Below are positions 53,074 to 64,000 of a DNA stretch of 64,000 nucleotides, one piece after another. The DNA lies in contig NZ_UAUI01000024.1 of the NCBI RefSeq assembly GCF_900455735.1, positions 530,501-594,500 on the forward strand, written 5' to 3'. The position numbers and the translations under genes were made by a program. The notes beneath the pieces were generated by a model that ran no database searches, was not told the DNA's origin, and saw only the letters and a list, made by a program, of their open reading frames with translations. Every line of letters starts with the position of its first letter. Positions within the stretch are counted from its first letter, which is position 1. The DNA comes from Rhodococcus wratislaviensis. Its GTDB lineage: Bacteria; Actinomycetota; Actinomycetes; Mycobacteriales; Mycobacteriaceae.

Positions 53074-53991
53074 TCAGACGCCGACTCGCGCGGGGGCAGG
53101 TGAGTGCGAAAGTGTGCTCGGACGCACCTTGCCACTCACCTGGGTGGCGGCAGCACCGGCGATGACGACGGCCCCACCGATCAGCGACAGGACGCTCGGC
53201 TCCTCGTGCAGCACCAGCCAGGACGCCCCGATCCCGACGATGGGAACCAGCAGGGAGAACGGCGCGACCGTCCCGGCGGGGTACCGGCTGAGCAGTGCCG
53301 TCCACAGACCCGAGCCCGCGACCGTGCCGAGAATCACGATGTAGGCAAGGCCCGCGAGCGCGAGCGGGCCGTTGCCCTCCAGCGACGACGTCAGGGAGTT
53401 CCAGCCGGCCGACGGACCCTCCACACCGATCGACAGCGCCAGCATCGGCAGCGGCGGAATGACGCACATCCACAGCATCAGGCGCATCGGCTGGTCCGAC
53501 GCGGCCTTGCGGTTGCCGATGTTGCCCAGCGCCCACGACAGTCCCGCGAGCAGCGTCAGGGCCACCGGCAGCAGCGCGGCGTGCTGGGCGCGGTCCCAGC
53601 CGATGAGCGTCATCCCGGCCATCGCCACCAGCAGTCCGCACACCTGCGTCGGCCGCAGCCGTTCCCGTAGCAGGACCGCGCCGAGGACCACGGTGAACGG
53701 CGCGGAGGACTGCAGCACCAGCGACGCCAGCCCGGTGGGCATCCCGACGTGCATGGCCCAGAACAGGAAGGCGAACTGGCAGACGCCGAACCCGAGGCCG
53801 TACACCAGCAGCCACTTCAGAGGGACCTGCGGCCGGGGGACGAACAGGATCACCGGGATCGCGATGACGAAGAATCGCAGCGCGGCGAAGAAGAACGGCG
53901 GGAAGTGATCGAGGCCCGCGCGAATGGCGAGGAAGTTGAGCCCCCACAGGACGACGACGGTGAGTCCGAGCAGCCGGTCGCGGGAGGTCAT
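53074..53991 (-). CDS. EamA/DMT-family transporter with palindrome-encoded tail
   Basis: 305 residues from ATG 53991 (ATG 54000 also possible). Ten helices in two EamA repeats: VVVLWGLNFLAIRAGL..., then LALAGLAYIVILGTVAGSGLWTALLSRYPAGTVAPFSLLVPIVG. Such carriers export amino acids or metabolites. The last codons are formed by a palindrome (53097-53142), giving VSGKVRPSTLSHSP before the stop, not a normal EamA ending. Divergent LysR is the likely regulator. Confidence 0.85.
   Translation of the reverse strand: MTSRDRLLGLTVVVLWGLNFLAIRAGLDHFPPFFFAALRFFVIAIPVILFVPRPQVPLKWLLVYGLGFGVCQFAFLFWAMHVGMPTGLASLVLQSSAPFTVVLGAVLLRERLRPTQVCGLLVAMAGMTLIGWDRAQHAALLPVALTLLAGLSWALGNIGNRKAASDQPMRLMLWMCVIPPLPMLALSIGVEGPSAGWNSLTSSLEGNGPLALAGLAYIVILGTVAGSGLWTALLSRYPAGTVAPFSLLVPIVGIGASWLVLHEEPSVLSLIGGAVVIAGAAATQVSGKVRPSTLSHSPAPARVGV
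53097..53142. repeat. GTGAGTG palindrome inside EamA 3' end
   Basis: CAGGTGAGTG (53097-53106) and CACTCACCTG (53133-53142) are perfect complements, with inner GTGC/GCAC pairing (53114-53117, 53124-53127). It is read through in frame in the last 23 codons or so of the EamA gene. Confidence 0.83.
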
Positions 53992-54048
53992 GCATTCCAT
54001 CGTGAGGGCCGGAAACAATCAGGACAAGCGCATTAAAGTGCATCATCG

Positions 54049-54065
54049 ATGTAGTTTTGCTACAT
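54049..54065. promoter_or_regulatory. candidate LysR operator
   Basis: ATGTAG-TTTTG-CTACAT is a perfect 6-bp dyad with five bases between. It overlaps the LysR ATG (54064) and lies between it and the divergent EamA gene. Confidence 0.5.
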
Positions 54066-54957
54066 GGATGCGACCCGGTTGCGTGTGCTGCGCGAGCTGG
54101 CGGACCGCGGAACGGTGGCGGCGACCGCGCAGGCGTTGTCGATGACGCCGTCGGCGGTGTCGCAGCAGCTCAAGATCCTCTCGCGGGAGGCCGGGGTGAC
54201 CCTGCTCGAACCTGCCGGTCGCCGGTTGCGGCTCACGGATGCCGGTCAGGCCCTCGTCGTCCGCGCCGACGACGTCGTGGCCGCGCTGGACCGTGCGGCG
54301 GCGGAGATGAGCGCCTACCGCGGTTCGCCGCGCGGCCGGGTGCGGGTGGCGCTGTTCCCGTCCGGTGCCGCGCTGCTGCTGCCCGGACTGCTGGACGCGC
54401 TCGCGGGCAGCGGGGTGGACGTGCAGGCGCGCGACGAGGACCTGCCCGCCGCCGCGGTGCCCACCCTGCTCGCCGATTACGACGTGGTGCTGACGCATCG
54501 CGACGAGCGGGCCCCGGACACGTCCTCGCCGCGGGTGACTGCCGAACCGCTGATGCGCGAACCCATCGACCTCATCCTGCCGCCCGGCCACCCGCTCGCC
54601 GGACAGGATGCGGTCCGCCCGGACCAGTTGGCGGACGAGCGGTGGATCAGTGTGCGCGGCGGGTTCCCCGTCGACGACGTGCTGATGTCGGTGGCCGCCG
54701 CAACCGGTGTGCAGCCGCATGTGGTGATGCGCATCAACGACTTCCGCGTCATCGAGGAACTCGTCGCCGGCGGTCACGGCGTGGCCCTGCTGGCCCGCCA
54801 TGCGGTGACGAACCGCTCGGTGGTCCAGCTGCCGCTGGCCGGGGTGCGGGCGGCCCGCATCTATGAGCTGGCCCGGCGGCCGGCAGCGGACGACGTTCCC
54901 GCGGTGGCGACGGTACTGCAGGCGTTCCGGGACGTCGCGGCGCGGATCGCGGACTGA
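54064..54957 (+). CDS. LysR-family transcriptional regulator
   Basis: 297 residues from ATG 54064. The winged HTH is MDATRLRVLRELADRGTVAATAQALSMTPSAVSQQLKILSREAGVTLLEPAGRRLRLTDAG. The effector domain contains HPLAGQDAVRPDQLADERWISV and GGHGVALLARHAV. Divergent from the EamA transporter, the classic LysR-exporter arrangement. It is followed by a shared hairpin. Confidence 0.92.
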   Translation: MDATRLRVLRELADRGTVAATAQALSMTPSAVSQQLKILSREAGVTLLEPAGRRLRLTDAGQALVVRADDVVAALDRAAAEMSAYRGSPRGRVRVALFPSGAALLLPGLLDALAGSGVDVQARDEDLPAAAVPTLLADYDVVLTHRDERAPDTSSPRVTAEPLMREPIDLILPPGHPLAGQDAVRPDQLADERWISVRGGFPVDDVLMSVAAATGVQPHVVMRINDFRVIEELVAGGHGVALLARHAVTNRSVVQLPLAGVRAARIYELARRPAADDVPAVATVLQAFRDVAARIAD

Positions 54958-54967
54958 CCCGACAGCA

Positions 54968-54995
54968 CGAAGGCCCGCACCGGGGCGGGCCTTCG
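54968..54995. terminator. bidirectional hairpin
   Basis: CGAAGGCCCGC (54968-54978) pairs perfectly with GCGGGCCTTCG (54985-54995) around six bases. It lies between the convergent LysR and SHOCT genes. Confidence 0.75.
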
Positions 54996-55011
54996 ACGGT
55001 GACGGTGCGGG

Positions 55012-55389
55012 TCAGGCCAGCGCCTTGGCCTTCAGCGTCTCGTACTCCTGCTGAGTGATGGTGCCCGCGTCGAGCAGGGCCTTCGCGTCCGCGATCTGCT
55101 CGGCGGAGGACTTGCCCGCCACCGAACGGATGTAGCTGTCCTGGGCCTGCTTCACCTCCTGCGCGGCCGCCATCGACCGCTGGGCCATGCCGTCGCTCTT
55201 GACGATGAGATACACGAGCGCGGTCAGCAGCGGGATGAAGAACAGGAAGATGATCCAGATGGCCTTCGCCCAGCCCGACGTCTTATGGTCGCGGAACAGG
55301 TCGGTGATGATGGAGAACAACAGGATCAGGTAGGCCACGAAGCCGAAGGTGACGATGATCACCCAGAGAAAGTCCCAGAAAGAGTCCAT
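55012..55389 (-). CDS. PLDc_N plus SHOCT domain small membrane protein
   Basis: 125 residues. Two helices (FLWVIIVTFGFVAYLILLFSIITDLF and KAIWIIFLFFIPLLTALVYLIV) with HKTSGWAKAIW between match the phospholipase D nuclease N-terminal-like domain, followed by a C-terminal SHOCT motif (SSAEQIADAKALLDAGTITQQEYETLKAKAL). Such proteins are common in actinobacteria; function unknown. Confidence 0.85.
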   Translation of the reverse strand: MDSFWDFLWVIIVTFGFVAYLILLFSIITDLFRDHKTSGWAKAIWIIFLFFIPLLTALVYLIVKSDGMAQRSMAAAQEVKQAQDSYIRSVAGKSSAEQIADAKALLDAGTITQQEYETLKAKALA

Positions 55390-55515
55390 TGCAGCGCTCC
55401 ATTCACAGTCGAATTCACTCTGCGCTGACTATCGCACCGGGCCGGGGCACCCGCGTCATCCGAAACAGGTGAAATGCGGTCGGAGCAGGAGCCACCGCCC
55501 GCGGTGGCGGAAACG

Positions 55516-55555
55516 CCGAACGGCCGCGACACCGGTAGGTGCCGCGGCCGTTCGG
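55516..55555. terminator. hairpin after acyl-CoA carboxylase gene
   Basis: CCGAACGGCCGCG (55516-55528) pairs perfectly with 55543-55555 and an inner CACC/GGTG extends the stem. It lies eight bases past the stop of the minus-strand carboxylase gene. Confidence 0.72.
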
Positions 55556-55562
55556 GTGGGGA

Positions 55563-61049
<5,487 letters not shown>

Positions 61050-61465
61050 CTGTTATCGCTCCGTTTCCGTAAAACTCATTGATCCGCAGAGTGTTTCGAT
61101 GGCCAAGGCCATGTCCGCCGAGGACTGGGTGCCGCCTTCGCGGACACGTGCACCCCTGCACAATCCACTTGACTACCTCCAGGGGCGCCCCGAACGCGAT
61201 CGTCGGACCTGCGCCATTGCGGGACCGATGCTCGGGGAATGCGAGCATAACGTCGAAAATATGTACCCGCGCGTAACTTCTGCGAGGCCCCGATCTGCTT
61301 GTCAAGCGTTCAATGACTTGCGTGTCGACCCTACGGCGGAGTAATGAGGCCGGAATTCCGCCGAACTGGGCGTCCTCCGGACATGTATCTGCAACCCGTT
61401 GTCACAGAGTCGTTTTCGTCCGGTTCCTCGAGAAGCTCTCGGGGAAGGGAACTTTCACGCGGAAG
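61050..61465. other. intergenic gap upstream of the carboxylase gene
   Basis: 416 bases between the carboxylase start (minus) and the ctaD stop (minus). No credible ORF or RNA was recognised. One dyad stands out (61099-61112). Confidence 0.5.
61099..61112. promoter_or_regulatory. candidate operator before the carboxylase
   Basis: ATGGCC-AA-GGCCAT is a perfect dyad 50 bases upstream of the carboxylase ATG. GGCC dyads arise easily in GC-rich DNA, so support is weak. Confidence 0.25.
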
Positions 61466-63205
61466 TTACTGGCGGTTCACCTTCGGGTCGGCGCCCGCGG
61501 GTTCGGTCGCGTGCGCCACCGCCCCCCGCACGCCGACGTGTGCCTCGCGGTGCATCCGGTCGACCATGTGCGGATAGTGCAGTTCGAACGCGGGACGCTC
61601 GGAGCGGATGCGTGGCAGCTCGGTGAAGTTGTGCCGCGGCGGCGGGCAGGTCGTCGCCCACTCGAGGGAGTTGCCGAACCCCCACGGATCGTCCACCGTG
61701 ACCACCTCGCCGTAGCGGTAGCTCTTGAAGACGTTCCAGACGAACGGCACGGTCGACGCGCCCAGGACGAACGCGAACACGGTGGAGACCGAGTTGAGGA
61801 CCGTGAAGCCGTCCGAGGGCAGGTAGTCGGCGTAGCGGCGCGGCATCCCCTCGGCGCCGAGCCAGTGCTGGACGAGGAACGTGCCGTGGAAACCGGTGAA
61901 CGTGGTCCAGAAATGCCATTTGCCGAGACGCTCGTCGAGCATGCGGCCCGTCATCTTCGGGAACCAGAAGTAGATGCCCGCGTACGTGGCGAAGACGATC
62001 GTCCCGAACAGCACGTAGTGGAAGTGGGCGATCACGAAGTAGCTGTCGGTGACGTGGAAGTCCAGCGGCGGGCTCGCGAGGATGACGCCGGTGAGGCCGC
62101 CGAAGATGAACGTGATGAGGAAGCCGAGCGAGAACAGCATGGGGGTCTCGAACGTCAGCTGCCCCTTCCACATGGTGCCGATCCAGTTGAAGATCTTCAC
62201 CCCGGTGGGCACCGCGATCAGGAACGTCATGAAGGAGAAGAACGGCAACAGCACCGCGCCCGTCGCGTACATGTGGTGCGCCCACACCGCGATCGACAGG
62301 GCGGCGATGGCGATCGTCGCGTAGACGAGCCCGCTGTACCCGAAGAGCGGTTTGCGGCTGAAGACCGGGAAGATCTCCGACACGATGCCGAAGAACGGCA
62401 GCGCGACGATATACACCTCCGGATGGCCGAAGAACCAGAACAGGTGCTGCCACAGCAGCACGCCGCCGGTGGCCGGGTCGTACAGATTGCCGCCCAGGTG
62501 GCGGTCGACGAACAGGCCCATCAGGGCGGCGGTGAGGATCGGGAACGCCACCAGGATCAGGATGCTGGTGATGAAGATGTTCCACGTGAAGATCGGCATC
62601 CGGAACATGATCATGCCCGGGGCTCGCAGGCAGATGACGGTGGTGATCATGTTGACGCCGCCGAGGATGGTGCCGAGACCGGACAGCGCCAGCCCCATGA
62701 TCCACAGATCGGCGCCGACACCCGGCGCATGCAGCGCGCTCGTCAGCGGCGAGTACGCGGTCCACCCGAAGTCCGCGGCGCCCCCCGGGGTGATGAATCC
62801 CGCGATCGCGATGGTGCCGCCGAACAGGAACGCCCAGTAACTGAACGCGTTGAGACGGGGGAACGCGACGTCGGGGGCGCCGATCTGCAGCGGCAGGATG
62901 TAGTTGGCGAACCCGAACACGATCGGCGTCGCGTACAGCAGCAGCATGATCGTGCCGTGCATCGTGAACAGCTGGTTGTACTGCTCGTTCGACAGGAACT
63001 GCAGACCCGGTACGGCGAGTTCGCCGCGGATCAGCAGGGCCATCAGACCGCCGGCCATGAAGAACACGAACGACGTGATCAGGTACAGAATCCCCAGGTC
63101 CTTGGGATCGGTCGTCGTGATCATCTTGTAGAAGAAGCTGCCCTTGGGGCGGCGCCGGGCCGGAAACGGACGGACCGGAAGATGCTGTTGAAATGCCAGA
63201 TTCAC
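61466..63205 (-). CDS. ctaD: cytochrome c oxidase subunit I (aa3 type)
   Basis: 579 residues, 12 helices. Ligand and proton-path residues are visible: MHGTIMLLLY (heme a His), WQHLFWFFGHPEVYIVALPFFG (CuB His with the His-Tyr crosslink), AHHMYATG (two CuB His), and HFHYVLFGTIVF (heme His pair). The C-terminus is long and hydrophilic. It is the catalytic subunit of the aerobic terminal oxidase in the membrane. In actinobacteria ctaD often stands apart from ctaC-ctaE, as here. A 173-base gap separates it from leuA, with a hairpin inside. Confidence 0.96.
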   Translation of the reverse strand: MNLAFQQHLPVRPFPARRRPKGSFFYKMITTTDPKDLGILYLITSFVFFMAGGLMALLIRGELAVPGLQFLSNEQYNQLFTMHGTIMLLLYATPIVFGFANYILPLQIGAPDVAFPRLNAFSYWAFLFGGTIAIAGFITPGGAADFGWTAYSPLTSALHAPGVGADLWIMGLALSGLGTILGGVNMITTVICLRAPGMIMFRMPIFTWNIFITSILILVAFPILTAALMGLFVDRHLGGNLYDPATGGVLLWQHLFWFFGHPEVYIVALPFFGIVSEIFPVFSRKPLFGYSGLVYATIAIAALSIAVWAHHMYATGAVLLPFFSFMTFLIAVPTGVKIFNWIGTMWKGQLTFETPMLFSLGFLITFIFGGLTGVILASPPLDFHVTDSYFVIAHFHYVLFGTIVFATYAGIYFWFPKMTGRMLDERLGKWHFWTTFTGFHGTFLVQHWLGAEGMPRRYADYLPSDGFTVLNSVSTVFAFVLGASTVPFVWNVFKSYRYGEVVTVDDPWGFGNSLEWATTCPPPRHNFTELPRIRSERPAFELHYPHMVDRMHREAHVGVRGAVAHATEPAGADPKVNRQ

Positions 63206-63324
63206 GACGCCCCCCGAAGGGTCCGAGGCGGTTCGGGTCCGGTGTGGACTCCGTTACCAGGGTAGTCACCCGGCGCCCGGAGGGAGCCGCTTTCTGTGGC
63301 CGGAAACGACGCGGCCGGAAACGA

Positions 63325-63363
63325 CGCTGCCGCAGGTGCGCGTGGTGCGCGCCTGCGGCAGCG
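63325..63363. terminator. hairpin after leuA
   Basis: CGCTGCCGCAGG (63325-63336) pairs with CCTGCGGCAGCG (63352-63363), with an inner GCGC pair. It lies 15 bases past the leuA stop. A tandem GGCCGGAAACGACGC (15 bp, twice) precedes it at about 63298-63327. Confidence 0.7.
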
Positions 63364-63378
63364 AGGGTCGGGAAGCGG

Positions 63379-64000
63379 TCAGTGCGCCCGGTTGACCGCC
63401 GAGACGACGGCGCGCAGCGACGCGGTGGTGATCGACGTCGCGATGCCGACACCCCAGACCACGGTGTTCCGTCCGTCGGGAGCGGTCACCGCGCACTCGA
63501 CGTACGCGGCCGCCTGGGCGTCGTCCCCGGCCGACATGGCGTGCTCGGAGTAGTCGAGAACACGCACGTCGAAGTCGATCGTGGCGAGCGCGTCGACGAA
63601 CGCGGCGAGCGGGCCGTTGCCCGAACCCGAGATCTCGTGCTCCTTGCCGTCGACCTTCACGGTCGCGGTGATGGAGTCGGTGCCGCCGTCCTCCTCGGAC
63701 GCCGTGACCTTCTGCTTCATCCGCTCGAGCGGTGTGATCGGAGCCAGGTACTCCTCGTGGAAGACGTCCCACATCTCCTTGGGCGACACCTCGCCACCCT
63801 CGCCGTCGGTGATCCGCTGGACGGCCTGCGAGAACTCGATCTGCAGGCGACGCGGCAGCACCAGCCCGTGATCTGCCTTCATGATGTACGCGACCCCGCC
63901 CTTGCCGGACTGCGAGTTGACGCGGATCACGGCCTCGTACGTGCGGCCCACGTCCTTGGGGTCGATCGGCAGGTAGGGAACCGCCCACAGGATGTCGTCG
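63379..64000 (-). CDS. leuA: 2-isopropylmalate synthase, C-terminal part (5' end outside window)
   Basis: The frame is open through the right edge; the visible part is about 206 residues. RVNSQSGKGGVAYIMKADHGLVLPRRLQIEFSQAVQ is the conserved linker of actinobacterial LeuA, and the last 120 residues form the LeuA_dimer regulatory domain, where leucine binds (GNGPLAAFVDALATIDFDVRVLDYSEHAM). Leucine synthesis, first committed step. The catalytic TIM barrel lies beyond position 64000. Confidence 0.94.
   Translation of the reverse strand, partial: DDILWAVPYLPIDPKDVGRTYEAVIRVNSQSGKGGVAYIMKADHGLVLPRRLQIEFSQAVQRITDGEGGEVSPKEMWDVFHEEYLAPITPLERMKQKVTASEEDGGTDSITATVKVDGKEHEISGSGNGPLAAFVDALATIDFDVRVLDYSEHAMSAGDDAQAAAYVECAVTAPDGRNTVVWGVGIATSITTASLRAVVSAVNRAH

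Overview
The window looks like a chromosomal segment of a high-GC, mycolic-acid-containing actinobacterium, most likely Rhodococcus of the jostii/opacus type (inferred from gene content, not from a database search). Supporting signs are a mycolyltransferase-like secreted esterase, MurT/GatD, an IdeR-type iron box, a KstR-like box, many TetR regulators, and a backbone order (SRP RNA next to an aspartate aminotransferase, dnaX, a CFA-type methyltransferase/FAD oxidoreductase pair, ybaB-recR, gatD-murT, leuA) that I recall as the Rv3722c to Rv3710 segment of Mycobacterium tuberculosis. No rRNA, transposase, integrase, phage gene or CRISPR array was seen.

Layout. 1-7.5 kb: a Tat-exported sulfatase cut by the left edge, then a queuosine locus (tgt, yhhQ-type transporter, gluQ) interleaved with three low-complexity membrane proteins. 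7.5-16.1 kb: three TetR regulators with recognisable operators, a DHFR-like protein, an acyltransferase, a secreted phosphoesterase, an AraC/TIGR03086 pair, a lipoprotein, a DUF1275 protein and a mycolyltransferase-like esterase. 16.2-21.7 kb: tRNA-Ser(GGA), a DUF3558-like lipoprotein, SRP RNA, aspartate aminotransferase, a DUF1206 protein, and a divergent siderophore-binding protein/esterase pair around an iron box. 21.7-27.8 kb: a PucR-controlled cluster (MFS, class III CoA-transferase, MBL-fold hydrolase) and two DUF202 proteins. 27.9-41 kb: HhH-GPD repair protein, Amt, dnaX, a membrane protein, a NarL-type two-component system, a Tat amidase and fadA-fadB. 41-54 kb: two AbiEi/DUF559-like paralogues bordered by palindromes, the methyltransferase/FAD pair, SRPBCC, ybaB-recR-TetR-MFS, an SRPBCC/ArsR operon, gatD-murT, an EamA transporter and a LysR regulator. 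54-64 kb: a SHOCT protein, a 1828-residue single-chain acyl-CoA carboxylase, ctaD and the 3' part of leuA.

The most unusual signal is a dispersed family of intergenic palindromes built on GTGAGTGG...CCACTCAC. They sit at the 3' ends of genes and sometimes supply the stop codon or the last codons of a protein. They border both AbiEi/DUF559-like genes, and one of these genes lies between inverted repeats of about 37 bp. Each of the two genes also has a TTATCCACAGG block about 72 bp before its start codon. This resembles a palindrome family associated with a nuclease-fold protein, in the style of REP/RAYT, but that reading is an inference. Most other regulatory calls are motif matches and would need experiment.
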